In this document: piece after piece, positions 9,526-19,939 of the stretch
Layout of the letters: every line of letters starts with the position of its first letter
How positions within the stretch are numbered: the stretch's first letter is position 1
DNA from: Solirubrobacterales bacterium
GTDB taxonomy: Bacteria; Actinomycetota; Thermoleophilia; Solirubrobacterales; Solirubrobacteraceae
Direction: 5' to 3'
Length of the DNA stretch: 64,000 nt
Assembly (NCBI GenBank): GCA_019240115.1
Contig: JAFAYV010000056.1
Coordinates: 62,001-126,000, forward strand
Notes under the pieces: generated by a model
Databases searched by the model: none
What the model was told of the DNA's origin: nothing
What the model saw: the letters and a program-made list of their open reading frames with translations, nothing else
Made by a program: the position numbers and the translations under genes

Positions 9526-10020
9526 TCAGGCGGCCAGGGGCCGTTGAGCCCACGCGACGTCGTGCCAGCGATTGTGCTTGTAGCCGATTTGCTCGAGCGT
9601 CCCGACGGGCCGGAAGCCCAGCGCTGCGTGCAAGCCGAGGCTGGCCGGATTGGGCAGCGTGATGACCGCGATCGCCGTGCGGTAGCCGCGGACGGCGAGT
9701 CGCTGCAGCAGCGCCGTGTAGAGCAGGCGGCCCCCGCCGGCGCGTCGCAGTCCCAGCTCGAGGTAGATCGTGACCTCGCAGGCGAAGCGGTAGGCGTCGC
9801 GGCTGCGGAACGGGCCGCCGTAGGCGTAGCCGACGACGCGCCGGTCGCGCTCGAGCACGAGCCACGCGTGCGACGCCGACAGCTGCTGGATCCGGCGGGC
9901 CATCTCGGCGGCGTCGGGCGCGACCGCCTCGAAGCTGATGGCGGTCTCGGCGACATACGGGGCGTAGATGGCCGCGCAGGCGTACGCATCGGCCGGGGTG
10001 CCGTCGCGCACGACCATCAT
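9526..10020 (-). CDS. GNAT N-acetyltransferase, phosphinothricin acetyltransferase-like
   Basis: MMVVRDGTPADAYACAAIYAPYVAETAISFEAVAP...VGYAYGGPFRSRDAYRFACEVTIYLE. Confidence 0.88.
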   Translation of the reverse strand: MMVVRDGTPADAYACAAIYAPYVAETAISFEAVAPDAAEMARRIQQLSASHAWLVLERDRRVVGYAYGGPFRSRDAYRFACEVTIYLELGLRRAGGGRLLYTALLQRLAVRGYRTAIAVITLPNPASLGLHAALGFRPVGTLEQIGYKHNRWHDVAWAQRPLAA

Positions 10021-10046
10021 CTCGTATAGTAGACCAACCGGAAACT

Positions 10047-10610
10047 ATGAGCACAGCATCACTCGACGGCCCCCTCGCGCGCACGGTGCGCGGCGCCCGC
10101 ATGGCCCGCGGGCTATCGACCGCCCAGCTCGCCGGGCGCTCGGGCGTCTCGCGGGCGATGATCTCCCGCATCGAGCGCGCCGAGGCGCAGCCGACCGCGG
10201 CGCTGCTCGGGCGCCTCTCGGGCGCGCTAGGGATGACGCTGTCCGAGCTCATCGCCGAGGCCGAGGGCGACGGCCGGCGGCTCGTGCGGGCCCGCGAGCA
10301 GTCGGTCTGGACCGACCCCGAAACCGGCTACGCGCGACGGGCGGTGTCGCCGCCGGGGGCATTCGTCCAGCTCGTCGACGTGCGCCTGCCCCCGGGGGCG
10401 CGGGTTGCCTTCCCCGCCGAGGCCTACACGTTCCTCGAGCAGCTGATCTGGGTCCTGCGCGGGCGGCTGCACTTCCACCACGGCGAGGACGAGCACGAGC
10501 TCGCGCCGGGCGACTGCCTGCAGCTCGGCCCACCCGCGCCCTGCACGTACCACAACCGGACGGCGCGACCCTGCCGCTACCTCGTCGCCGTCTCCCGCCG
10601 CGCCGGCTAG
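10047..10610 (+). CDS. XRE-family HTH regulator with C-terminal cupin domain
   Basis: LSTAQLAGRSGVSRAMISRIERAEAQPTAALLGRLSGAL HTH, then cupin-like LRGRLHFHHGEDEHELAPGDCLQL; divergent to the GNAT gene. Confidence 0.88.
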   Translation: MSTASLDGPLARTVRGARMARGLSTAQLAGRSGVSRAMISRIERAEAQPTAALLGRLSGALGMTLSELIAEAEGDGRRLVRAREQSVWTDPETGYARRAVSPPGAFVQLVDVRLPPGARVAFPAEAYTFLEQLIWVLRGRLHFHHGEDEHELAPGDCLQLGPPAPCTYHNRTARPCRYLVAVSRRAG

Positions 10611-10640
10611 CGTGGCCGCCGTGTCCGCGAGGCGCAGCCC

Positions 10641-11738
10641 GTGATCTACCGCACCGCCTTCCGAATGCTGCGGCGAATCCCGCCCGAGCTCGTCCACTCG
10701 CTCGCCCTCGACGGCCTCGCGCTCCTGGCCTCCGGCCGCCTGACCCGAGCGGCGCTGCGACGCGCCTGCTTCCCGCCCGGGCAACGGCTCCGGGTGCGCG
10801 CGCTCGGCACCGTGTTTCCCAGCCCGCTCGGCGCGGCGGCCGGCCTCGACAAGGGTGCGCGGTGGTTTACGGCGCTCGGGGCGATCGGCTTTGGCTTCGT
10901 CGAGGTCGGGACGGTCACCCCGCGAGCGCAGGAGCCCAATCCGCCGCCGCGCCTGCGCCGCCTGCCCGCCGACCGCGCGCTGCTCAACCGCATGGGCTTC
11001 CCCAACCCGGGTGCCGCCGTCGTTGCCGAGCGGCTGCGCCGCCGCGACGGCGCGGCCGTGGTCGGGGCCAACCTCGGAAAGGCCCGCGACACGCCTCTGG
11101 CCCGCGCCGCCGGCGACTATCGCGCGGCGGCGGCCGCGCTCGCCGCGCTCGCCGACTACGTCGTCGTCAACGTCAGCTCGCCGAACACCCCGGGGCTCCG
11201 CGAGCTCGAGAGCGCCGAGCTCCTGGCGCCGCTGCTCGGCGAGGTCCGCGAGACGCTGGCCGCGAGCGGGCGTCCCCTGCTGGTCAAGATCAGCCCCGAC
11301 CTCGATGACGCCGCGATCGACGCGATCGCCGACCTGGCGCTCGCCGCGGGCCTCGACGGGATCGTGGCGGTCAACACGACGCTGGCGCGCGCCGGCCTCT
11401 CCGACCCGGCGCCGGGGGAGGGCGGGATCTCGGGCGCGCCACTGAAGGCGCGCTCGCTTGCGGTGCTCCGCCGACTGCGCGGTCGAGTCGGTGACCGGCT
11501 CGTGCTCGTCTCGGTCGGCGGGGTCGAGAGCGCCGACGACGTATGGGAGCGCGTGCGCGCCGGCGCGACGCTCGTCCAGGCCTACACCGGGTTCGTCTAC
11601 GGCGGACCCGCCTGGCCGCGGCGGATCAACCGCGAGCTCGACCGGCGGCTGGCGGCGGCGGGCTTGGCCTCGATCCGCGAGCTCGTCGGTTCGGGGGCCC
11701 CGTCGGGCCGGGAGGACGCGATCGCCTCCGGAGGGTGA
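10641..11738 (+). CDS. pyrD: Quinone-dependent dihydroorotate dehydrogenase
   Basis: [40 protein letters not shown]...NRMGFPNPG...[15 protein letters not shown]...LVSVGGV. Confidence 0.95.
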   Translation: MIYRTAFRMLRRIPPELVHSLALDGLALLASGRLTRAALRRACFPPGQRLRVRALGTVFPSPLGAAAGLDKGARWFTALGAIGFGFVEVGTVTPRAQEPNPPPRLRRLPADRALLNRMGFPNPGAAVVAERLRRRDGAAVVGANLGKARDTPLARAAGDYRAAAAALAALADYVVVNVSSPNTPGLRELESAELLAPLLGEVRETLAASGRPLLVKISPDLDDAAIDAIADLALAAGLDGIVAVNTTLARAGLSDPAPGEGGISGAPLKARSLAVLRRLRGRVGDRLVLVSVGGVESADDVWERVRAGATLVQAYTGFVYGGPAWPRRINRELDRRLAAAGLASIRELVGSGAPSGREDAIASGG

Positions 11739-11826
11739 GGCCGCCCCGCCGGCGGGCCTGCACGGCGAGCGACGGAGATCGGGGTCGCGCGGCGCCGCCG
11801 CCGGCCGGGCGCGAGAAAGCGGCATC

Positions 11827-12855
11827 ATGTCGTCCGTGCCCGTTGCCGCACTCCGTGCCCTGCTGACCGCGCGCCTCGCCGATCTGCACGCGCGCCACCT
11901 CCCGGTCGACGAGGCGCGCCTCGCCCGCTACTACCGCTCTGGGCGCGGCTACTACCCGCCCGAGGAGGCCGGCGCCGAGCGCGACACGTTCGCGGTCTGC
12001 GTCGCCACCGTCCGCGGCCAGCTGATCGGGGTCGGCGACCAGGACGTCCCGTTCCCGCTGCAGTCGATCTCCAAGGTGTTCGCCTACGCGCTCGCGCTCA
12101 CCGACCACCGCCGCGAGGACGTACTCGCTCGCGTCGGCGTCGAGCCGAGCGGCGACCCCTTCAACTCGATCGAGTTCGACGACCGCCACCGCCGGCCGTA
12201 CAACCCGATGGTCAACGCGGGGGCGCTCGTCACCACCGACCTCGTCCGCGGGGCGAGCCCCGAGCGCAAGATGGAGCGGATCCTCGAGCTCGTCCGCGCC
12301 TACGCCGGCGACGACACCGTCGACGTCGACGAGCAGACGCTGGCGCGCGAGCTGCGCGGCGCCGACCTCAACCGCGCCACCGCCTATCTGATGCGCTCGG
12401 CCGGCATGCTCGACGCCGACGTCGAGGAGCTGCTCGCCCTCTACCTGCGCCAATGCTCGATCCGCGTCACCTGCGCCCAGCTTGCGGTGATGGCGGCCAC
12501 CCTCGCCAACGGCTGCGTCAACCCGCAGACGGGGGTGCGCACGCTGCCGCAACGGCGGGTCCGCGACCTCTTGAGCGTCATGTACACGTGCGGGATGTAC
12601 GACGCCGCCGGCGAGTGGGCCTACGACATCGGCGTCCCGGCCAAGAGCGGGGTCAGCGGCGGGATCCTCGCCGTCGTCCCCGGCAAGCTCGGGATCGCCG
12701 TCTACTCGCCCGGTCTCGACGCCGAAGGCAACAGCGTGCGCGGGGTCAGCGTCTGCCGCGAGATCTCCGAGCGGCTCGGACTGCACGTGTTCGCCTCGGA
12801 GTCCGAGGACCAGATTCTCGGTCCCGCGGCGGCCGTCGCCGACCGCTACTCATAA
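11827..12855 (+). CDS. glsA: Glutaminase
   Basis: PFPLQSISKVFAYALAL...RRPYNPMVNAGALVTTDL...YLRQCSIRVTCAQLAVMAATLANGCVNPQTG. Confidence 0.93.
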   Translation: MSSVPVAALRALLTARLADLHARHLPVDEARLARYYRSGRGYYPPEEAGAERDTFAVCVATVRGQLIGVGDQDVPFPLQSISKVFAYALALTDHRREDVLARVGVEPSGDPFNSIEFDDRHRRPYNPMVNAGALVTTDLVRGASPERKMERILELVRAYAGDDTVDVDEQTLARELRGADLNRATAYLMRSAGMLDADVEELLALYLRQCSIRVTCAQLAVMAATLANGCVNPQTGVRTLPQRRVRDLLSVMYTCGMYDAAGEWAYDIGVPAKSGVSGGILAVVPGKLGIAVYSPGLDAEGNSVRGVSVCREISERLGLHVFASESEDQILGPAAAVADRYS

Positions 12856-12859
12856 CCGC

Positions 12860-13465
12860 TCAGGGCGCCAGGCGCTCCCGGACCCACCCGGCCGCCGCTC
12901 GGCGTTCGTAGCGCAGCCGATCGTGGAGCCGGTACGGGCCGTCCTGCCAGAACTCGTAGGTGACCGGCGACAGGCGAAAGCCCCCCCAGGTCGGCGGCAG
13001 CGGCACCTCGGTCGCTTCGTAGCGCTCGGCGAGCTCGGTGATTCGGCGCTCGAGGACCTCGCGGCCGGCGACCGGGCGGCTCTGGTCCGAGGCGAGCGCG
13101 CTCAGCTGGCTGCCGCGCGGCCGGCTGTGAAAGTAGGCGCTGGACTCCTCGGGGGTCATCGGCGCCGCCGTGCCCTCGATACGGATCTGGCGGCCGAGCG
13201 CGATCCAGTAGAAGGCGAGCGCCGCCGCCGGATTGGCCGCGAGCTCATGGCCTTTGCGGCTCGCGTAGTTGGTGTAGAAGGCAAAGCCGCGCTCGTCGGC
13301 GCCCTTGACGAGGACCATCCGCACCGAGGGGACCCCGTCGGGCGTGGCGGTGGCCAGCGCCGCCGCCTCCGGCGACGCGATGCCCGCCTCGCTCGCCGCG
13401 GCGAACCAGAGCTCGAACTGGCGCAGCGGGTCGGGGTCGGCGTCGGCCTCCAGGAACGGGCTCAT
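12860..13465 (-). CDS. pdxH: Pyridoxamine 5'-phosphate oxidase
   Basis: MSPFLEADADPDPLRQFELWFAAASEAGI...RMVLVKGADERGFAFYTNYASRKGHELAANPAAALAFYW...SRPRGSQLSALASDQS. Confidence 0.93.
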   Translation of the reverse strand: MSPFLEADADPDPLRQFELWFAAASEAGIASPEAAALATATPDGVPSVRMVLVKGADERGFAFYTNYASRKGHELAANPAAALAFYWIALGRQIRIEGTAAPMTPEESSAYFHSRPRGSQLSALASDQSRPVAGREVLERRITELAERYEATEVPLPPTWGGFRLSPVTYEFWQDGPYRLHDRLRYERRAAAGWVRERLAP

Positions 13466-15831
13466 CCCACGACCTCGGCGCGGCGCGCGCGGCGGCGCAG
13501 CCACCACATGTCGTCGACGCTGAGCGCGCGCTCGGCGACCGCCTCGCGCGCCGGGTCGACGAGCGCCTCCTGCAGCCGGCGCACGGCGTCGAGGTGGTCG
13601 CCGGTCCAGATGACGCGCACGCCGATGGCGGCCGCCGGCCCGTCGTCGCCGAGGTCGCGTTCGACGGCCTCGACGAGGCGCTCGTCGACCACCGGATCGG
13701 CGGCGAGCGCGTCGGGGACGGTGGTGCTTGCGGCGAGGCTGGCGGCGAACTGGTCGTACCAGCTCGTCAGCCGCGCGGTCACGTACTGCAGCTCGCGACG
13801 CACGCCGGCGCGGTCCCCGCCGCCGTGTCCATCGTCGTCCCACAGGTCGAGCACCGCGTCGGCGGCGAGCCGGACCCCGGCGACCCCGGTGACGAGCGTC
13901 GTGACCTGGGAGAGCGGCACCGGCTTTGCTCCCCGCTCGGCGAGGTAGCCGCGGTAGGTGTCGTCGAGCCGGCGCGCGGCGGCGGCCGCCTGGAGCGCGA
14001 GCTCGCGCGGGGCTCCGGGCGCGGGGCCCGAGGCGTCGCAGCGGCCGACGCCGTAGGCGACCGCCTCGGAGAGGTAGCGCGCCGAGTCCGAGTAGGCCTG
14101 GGCGAGCGCTCGGCCGAGCAGCGAGCCGGCACCACGCGGCCAGAAGAGCGCGCCGACGGCGAGACTGACCGCTCCGCCGAGCGCGATGTCGCCGACGCGG
14201 ACGAGCCCGACGCTCCATCCGGCGGGGGCGATGATGTTGAACAGGATCACGAGCACGAGCGTGAACGCCGCCTGCCCGGCGGCGAACGAGACCGTCGCCG
14301 GCGCCAGGCCCGCGAGCAGCAGCGCGAACGGGAGCAGGATCCACAGCACGGTCGTGTCGGTCCCGATGAGCACGACGAGCGCGCCGCCGACGACGAAGCC
14401 GGCGACGGTCCCGAGCAGCGCCTGGATGACCGTCTGCCCGGTGCTCAGCGCGTTGGAGCGCAGCACCGAGAGGGTGCCGAGCACGACCCAGAACGCGTGC
14501 TGCACGCTCGAGAGGTCGGCCACGAGCACCGCGAGCCCGAGGCCGACGGCCGCGCGCAGGCTGTTATGCAGCCACGTCGAGTTGCGCTCCAGGTAGGCCC
14601 CCGCCCGCTCGTGGACGGCGCTCAGCGTTCCGGACAGTCCCACCGGCGGCCGGCCGAGCAGGCGGTCGATCGCGCTGCGCCGCTCGGCCGCGGCCGCGTA
14701 GATGGTGTTGGCCGCCACCTCGCCGACGACGAAGCTCAGCTCCTGGGCGCGGAAGCTCGGGCTCAGTCCCGAGACCCTCGCGGCGGGCGAGCGCTGCGCC
14801 GGATCGCCGTCGGCCGACGCCGCGAGTGACTCGGTCGTCGCCCGCTCGAGCTCGCGCAGGCGGTCGCGGAGGACGCGCGCGGCGTGCTCGAGCGGCGCGC
14901 GATCCCGGCGCGGCGCGGCGAGCAGCTCCGCGGCGCGCTCGAGGACCTCGGCGGCCGCCTTCTTGACCTCGCAGGCCCGGGGGTTGGCGTGAGCGGGATG
15001 GACCGTCGGCGAGGCTCGGAGCACGATCGCGTTCAGCCACCGCAACTCGTCGACGAGGCGCACGACCGCACGCGCATCGACGGTCAGCCGCGTCGGACGG
15101 TACGGGGTGGCGTAGAACACGCGGTGCAGGGCGCCGACCTCCGACTGCGCCGCGGCGATCGCGGTCGTCAGCGTCGCGTGGGCCTCCGGCGTGTCGGGAC
15201 CGACCACGTAGGCCACCTCGGCGCGCAAGCGGGCGGCGAGCTCCCGGCAGACGCGGATCGCGGCCGCGCGGATCGGGTTGTGCGGGGGCGCCGGCCACAG
15301 GACCGCGATCGCCACCAGCGACGCGACGCCGGCCAGTCCCCAGCCCGCGAGCCGATCGGGGATCGCCGACGCCGATCCGGGCAGACAGACCGGGAGGATG
15401 AAGCTGAGCAGCAGCGAGGTCGTCGCCCCCGCGAGCACCGAGCTGATGACGCCCGCGAACGCCACCGGGAACGCCACCAGCCCCATCGCAACCGCCGCTA
15501 CCCACGGCGTGCGCGACGCAAGCGTGCCGACGCAGATCATCACCCCGCCGCAGACGACGAGCGCCGCCTGCGCCGTGACGCGCTCGCGGATCGATCCGGG
15601 GAAGTCGACGAGCAGGACCATCGCGATCGATCCGAACGCGGCGAAGGTCGCCATCGCGGGATTGGCGATGACCTTGTCAACGAGCGCGAACATCGCCGGC
15701 ATGACGATCGCGGTGCGCACCGCGCGGCGCAGCGCGACGAGGTCCGGGTCGCGGTCGCGCAGCCACACGAGCGCCGCGGCCCACGGCCGGATGGACGGCT
15801 CGGGCCCGGCGGTCAGCGTCGAGGTCCCCAT
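13462..15831 (-). CDS. FUSC-family membrane protein (aromatic acid exporter-like)
   Basis: Two hydrophobic halves; MLALVDKVIANPAMATFAAFGSIAMVLLVDFPGS; SLRAAVGLGLAVLVADLSSVQHAFWVVLGTLSVLRSNALSTGQT. Confidence 0.85.
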   Translation of the reverse strand: MGTSTLTAGPEPSIRPWAAALVWLRDRDPDLVALRRAVRTAIVMPAMFALVDKVIANPAMATFAAFGSIAMVLLVDFPGSIRERVTAQAALVVCGGVMICVGTLASRTPWVAAVAMGLVAFPVAFAGVISSVLAGATTSLLLSFILPVCLPGSASAIPDRLAGWGLAGVASLVAIAVLWPAPPHNPIRAAAIRVCRELAARLRAEVAYVVGPDTPEAHATLTTAIAAAQSEVGALHRVFYATPYRPTRLTVDARAVVRLVDELRWLNAIVLRASPTVHPAHANPRACEVKKAAAEVLERAAELLAAPRRDRAPLEHAARVLRDRLRELERATTESLAASADGDPAQRSPAARVSGLSPSFRAQELSFVVGEVAANTIYAAAAERRSAIDRLLGRPPVGLSGTLSAVHERAGAYLERNSTWLHNSLRAAVGLGLAVLVADLSSVQHAFWVVLGTLSVLRSNALSTGQTVIQALLGTVAGFVVGGALVVLIGTDTTVLWILLPFALLLAGLAPATVSFAAGQAAFTLVLVILFNIIAPAGWSVGLVRVGDIALGGAVSLAVGALFWPRGAGSLLGRALAQAYSDSARYLSEAVAYGVGRCDASGPAPGAPRELALQAAAAARRLDDTYRGYLAERGAKPVPLSQVTTLVTGVAGVRLAADAVLDLWDDDGHGGGDRAGVRRELQYVTARLTSWYDQFAASLAASTTVPDALAADPVVDERLVEAVERDLGDDGPAAAIGVRVIWTGDHLDAVRRLQEALVDPAREAVAERALSVDDMWWLRRRARRAEVVG

Positions 15832-15919
15832 CGCTCAGCGGATTCTGAACCCCGGGCACCCGGGGCGCCAGTCGGGGGGGCTGGTGCTACCTGGACGGGC
15901 CGCGCGAGCCTCGCCGGCG

Positions 15920-16096
15920 TCAGAGCAAGTCGTGGCCGGTGAGAACGTAGATGAACGGCACGAGCGGCACGATGCTCGTCACCGCCCAGGTCGCCTTGGC
16001 CACCCCGCCCATCTCCTCGCCGAGCAGGCTGATCCAGATGAGCACCACCGCAACCGGATGCAGGATGCACAGCAGGAGCTCGAGGATCTTCTTCAT
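15920..16096 (-). CDS. Small (58 aa) two-TM membrane protein
   Basis: MKKILELLLCILHPVAVVLIWISLLGEEMGGVAKATWAVTSIVPLVPFIYVLTGHDLL. Confidence 0.6.
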   Translation of the reverse strand: MKKILELLLCILHPVAVVLIWISLLGEEMGGVAKATWAVTSIVPLVPFIYVLTGHDLL

Positions 16097-16206
16097 CGGG
16101 TCGTCGAGTATAAGCGCGGGGTGGTGGTCCGGTCCGGTCGACACCCACGCGCGGCTCCGATCAGGAGCTGACGTACCCCTGCCGGTGCGCGCGCCAGGCA
16201 CCGCGG

Positions 16207-17193
16207 CTATCCGCCGGCGATCAGTCCCTGGTCGGTCGCCCACGCGATCGTCCGGCGGAAGATCTCGGCCGGGGGCGTGTAGCTGACCCCGAGCTCGCGC
16301 GCGGCCCGCGTGCCGTCGTAGCGGTGCCCGTGGAGGAGCGTCTCCACCCGGGCGCGGCAGACCGGCGACCGCCGCCGTCGCGCCCGCAGGCCGAGGTCGA
16401 CGACGGTCGCGACCCCGCGGGCGAGGCCGCGCGGCATGAACCACACGGGGTAGCGCACGCCCGACGCCGCGACGAGCATCTCGAGCGCCTCCGAGGAGGT
16501 GATCGCCGGAGCGCTCAGCAGATACCGCCGTCCCGGCCGGCCGCGCTCGGCCGCGCTCAGGTGCGCGTCGACGACGTCGCGGACGTCGACGATGCTGATG
16601 TGGGTGTCGACGAACGCCCGCAGCCGACGATTGGCGTAGGCGATGAGGATCGCACCGTTGCCGCGCACCCGTGGCGGGCCGTGGACCGACGTCGGGTGCA
16701 CGGTCACGAGCTCGACGTCGCGCTCGGCGGCGGCGCGCGTCGCCGCCTGCTCGCCGACGAGCTTGGAGCGCTCGTAGAGAGAGAGAAACCACCCGCGATG
16801 TGGCGAGTCCTCGGTCCCGACGGTCCCCGGGGCCTCGCCGATGACCGCCGCCGACGAGGTCATCACGACGCGACCGATACCGGCGCCCGCGGCGGCGAGC
16901 ACCACCTCGCGCGCGCCGGCGACGTTGACCTGCCACAGGCGACGCGGATCCTCGGGGCAATGCGAGTTGACCCCGGCGACGTGGTAGACGAGCTCGCAGC
17001 CGCCCATGCCGCGCGCCAGGGCATCCGCGTGTAGGAGGTCACCGCGCACGACGATCGCGCCGCGCTCGCCGAGCGCCGCCGCGGACGCCTCGGTGCGGGC
17101 GAGCGCGACGACCTCGTCGCCGCGTGCGAGCAGTGCCGCGGTCAGCTCGCCGCCGATGAAGCCGGCGCCGCCGGTGACAAAGACGCGGCTCAG
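16207..17193 (-). CDS. NAD-dependent epimerase/dehydratase (start uncertain; CTG candidate)
   Basis: SRVFVTGGAGFIGGELTAALLARGDEVVALAR extends the ORF upstream of the listed ATG; YERSKLVGEQ active-site motif. Confidence 0.88.
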   Translation of the reverse strand: MSRVFVTGGAGFIGGELTAALLARGDEVVALARTEASAAALGERGAIVVRGDLLHADALARGMGGCELVYHVAGVNSHCPEDPRRLWQVNVAGAREVVLAAAGAGIGRVVMTSSAAVIGEAPGTVGTEDSPHRGWFLSLYERSKLVGEQAATRAAAERDVELVTVHPTSVHGPPRVRGNGAILIAYANRRLRAFVDTHISIVDVRDVVDAHLSAAERGRPGRRYLLSAPAITSSEALEMLVAASGVRYPVWFMPRGLARGVATVVDLGLRARRRRSPVCRARVETLLHGHRYDGTRAARELGVSYTPPAEIFRRTIAWATDQGLIAGG

Positions 17194-17987
17194 TCCGAGG
17201 CCTCCAGCGCCTGCGGCCGATTGTGGGCCGCCGGCTCACGGGGGAGGCCGAGGCGCGGATCGGGGGTCGTCAGCGCCCCACAGTCGGCCATGAACAGCCG
17301 GACCTCTTCCATCGCCTGCAGCCGGTCGTCGTCGGGTCCGACCGCGATCGGCGCGCCGATCGTGATCGCGATCGTGGGTCGGTCGGCGCGGCGCAGGCGC
17401 GGCCGTCCGACGAGCCAGTTGCGACCCTTGGGCATCATCTCGCGCGTGCCCGAGAGGTGGACGGGGACGATGGGGACCCGGTGCCGGGCGGCCATCCCGG
17501 CCGCGCCGGGGAGCATCGGGCCGAGTCGGCCGTCGCGTGAGCGGGTGCCCTCGGCGAACAGGAGCAGGCTCCAGCCCGCCTCGATGAGCGGGCCGATGTG
17601 CGCCGGGGAGCCGGCGCCGCCGGTGCCCAGCGCGCGGCGCACCGGCACCGTCGCGAACGCGAGCGAGACCGCGGCCGCGACCGCGCGCGAGCCGTAGAAG
17701 TAGTCGGCCGCGGCGGCGACGATCGTCCGCCGGCGCCAGCGCGCCGGCAGCGAGCGCAGGAGCACCGGGGTGTCGACGTGGCTGGAGTGGTTGGCGACGA
17801 AGACGACCGGGGCGGGGAGGCCGTCGAGGCGGTGCGCACCGACCACCTCGCGGCGCGCGTAGGCCGCGATCAGCGGCGCGAGCACCCCGCAGACGAGGAT
17901 CTCGCGCGCGGCGCGCGCGGGAGCCGTCCGCGACCAGGCCTCATCGAGCTCGGCGGTGGCCTGCGGTTGGACGCCGCGGTCGCTCAC
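17190..17987 (-). CDS. PlsC-type 1-acyl-sn-glycerol-3-phosphate acyltransferase
   Basis: VVFVANHSSHVDTPVLLRSLP (HX4D) and LLLFAEGTRSRDGRLGPMLPGAAGMA motifs. Confidence 0.9.
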   Translation of the reverse strand: MSDRGVQPQATAELDEAWSRTAPARAAREILVCGVLAPLIAAYARREVVGAHRLDGLPAPVVFVANHSSHVDTPVLLRSLPARWRRRTIVAAAADYFYGSRAVAAAVSLAFATVPVRRALGTGGAGSPAHIGPLIEAGWSLLLFAEGTRSRDGRLGPMLPGAAGMAARHRVPIVPVHLSGTREMMPKGRNWLVGRPRLRRADRPTIAITIGAPIAVGPDDDRLQAMEEVRLFMADCGALTTPDPRLGLPREPAAHNRPQALEASD

Positions 17988-19639
17988 ACGATCTTCCCCG
18001 GGTTGAGGTGTCCGCCGGGATCGGCGCCGTCAAACAGGGCGCGCAGGAGGGCGGCGCCCGGCTCCGAGATGTCCTGCGCCAGCCACGCGGCATGCTCGGT
18101 GCCGACCGCGTGGTGGTGCGAGAGCGTCGCGCCTGCGTCGACGAAGGACTGCTGGATGGCCGTCTTGGCGACGTCGTAGGACTCGAGGATGCCGGCCCCC
18201 GGCGCGGGCGCGAAGGCGAAGGTGAAGTACAGGCAGGCGCCCGCGTGGTAGCTGTGCGACAGGTGGCACATGAAGTAGCCCCGAACGCCGAGCTCGTCGA
18301 AGGCACCGTGGGCGGCGCCTGAGACCGCGTCGTAGACGGGGGCCAGGCGGCTCCAGGGCATCGCCGTCTCCGACACGTCGCCGATCACCCCGCGGTCGAG
18401 GAGGAAGTCGCGGATGTACGGGGTGTCGAACTTCTTCTGGTCGTAGAGCTCGCCGGGTCCGGTGCCGATGCACAGGCCGCCGTGGGCCTTGACGATGCGG
18501 CCGACCGCGCGCCGTTCGCGTCGGACGTGATCGGCGCTGCCCTCGAACCCGATGAAGCCGAGTGCCATCAGCTCGGTGTCGAACCCCCGGCGCGCCAGGT
18601 AGGCCCGCAGCGCGCGGGACTGCGCCTTGTCGACGAGCGTCGGATCCTTGCGGGTGGCGAACGAGAAGCGCGTCTCGGCCGCGTCGGAGACGCGGGTGAC
18701 CGAGACCGAGCATTCGCTCGCGGCGATGTCGCGCATCGCCATCAGCCCCTCGGCGAATGTCGGGAACAGATAGCCGAGGATGACGCGGCGGGCGGCGAGG
18801 GGCCGGACCTCCATCGTCGCCTCGGTGATGATCCCGAGCCGCCCCTCGGAGCCGAGCACCATCTGGCGCACGCTCGGCCCCGTCGAGGTCGCCGGAACCG
18901 GCCGGGTGACGAGCATCCCCGAGGGGGTGACGACCCGCAGTCCCTTGGTCTGGTCGGCGACATCCCCGTAGCGGTCGGACTGCATCCCCGAGGAGCGGGT
19001 CGCGATCCAGCCGCCGAGCGTCGAGTGCGTGAACGAGTCGGGGAAGTGACCGAGGGTGTAGCCCTGGACGGCGAGCTGCTCCTCCAGGCGCGGGCCCGGA
19101 ACGCCCGTCTGCACGCGCGCGAGTCCCGAGACGCGATCGATGTCGAGCACGCGGTCGAGGCGCTCGAGGTCGACCGAGACGATCGGGCGGGCCTCATCGG
19201 GCGCCGCCTCCAGCGAGCCCGAGATCGACGAGCCGCCGCCGAACGGGATCATGACCGCGTCGTGCGCGACCGCGGCGGCGACGATCGCCACCACCTCGTC
19301 CTCCGCGCCGGGGCGAACGACGACGTCGGGGATCCGCGGCAGGTCGCCGCGCCGCTGGCGCACGATGTCGCGCAGCGACTTGCCGCGTGCGTGCACGACC
19401 CGGTCGCGGTCGTCGCGGGACACGTGCGCGGGACCGACCGCGCGCTCGAGCTGGGCGCGCAGGTCGTCGGGCAGCCGCGACTCGGGCACCGTCAGCTCCT
19501 CGAACCGCGGCGGGGGCGAGACGATCCGGTCGGCGTCGATCCCGAGCACCCGGCGGATGAACGGGCCCAGCTCCGGCTTGTCCTCGTGGGTGAACTCGAT
19601 CTCCTCGAGCCCCCAGCCCCACCATTTCATCTCGGCCAT
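17984..19639 (-). CDS. FAD-binding oxidase, alkyldihydroxyacetonephosphate synthase (AGPS)-like
   Basis: MKWWGWGLEEIEF; FAD motif MIPFGGGSSISGSLEA; YTLGHFPDSFTHSTLGGWIATRSSGMQSDRYGDV; GEGRLGIITEATMEVRP-type segment. Confidence 0.9.
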   Translation of the reverse strand: MAEMKWWGWGLEEIEFTHEDKPELGPFIRRVLGIDADRIVSPPPRFEELTVPESRLPDDLRAQLERAVGPAHVSRDDRDRVVHARGKSLRDIVRQRRGDLPRIPDVVVRPGAEDEVVAIVAAAVAHDAVMIPFGGGSSISGSLEAAPDEARPIVSVDLERLDRVLDIDRVSGLARVQTGVPGPRLEEQLAVQGYTLGHFPDSFTHSTLGGWIATRSSGMQSDRYGDVADQTKGLRVVTPSGMLVTRPVPATSTGPSVRQMVLGSEGRLGIITEATMEVRPLAARRVILGYLFPTFAEGLMAMRDIAASECSVSVTRVSDAAETRFSFATRKDPTLVDKAQSRALRAYLARRGFDTELMALGFIGFEGSADHVRRERRAVGRIVKAHGGLCIGTGPGELYDQKKFDTPYIRDFLLDRGVIGDVSETAMPWSRLAPVYDAVSGAAHGAFDELGVRGYFMCHLSHSYHAGACLYFTFAFAPAPGAGILESYDVAKTAIQQSFVDAGATLSHHHAVGTEHAAWLAQDISEPGAALLRALFDGADPGGHLNPGKIV

Positions 19640-19939
19640 GGGCGCCTCATCCGCGATCGCAGGTCTCTTCCCGCGCGGGTGCACGATACGAACTCTGCCG
19701 ACGCGGCAGCTACTCGGGCGGCGCGTCGGGAAGCGCCGGCTGGTCGCGCGGTCCCGCCGGGCGGGCCCTGACGCCGCTTCTGGCCGCCCGGGAGCGTGAG
19801 CATGGTGACGGTCGTGGTCGCATCGGCGACCTCGAGCCGAGTGACGTCGAGGCCGTCCATGCGACGACCTTGCACCGCGCGGCGATCGGCCGGCGTGGTG
19901 ACACGCTCGTCGAGCTTCCCGCGTCCTGCGCCTGCGGGC

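Noticed and set aside
13594-14829. 411-aa plus ORF opposite the FUSC gene
   Set aside because: Arg/Gly/Glu-rich antisense shadow; FUSC frame on the minus strand is coherent.
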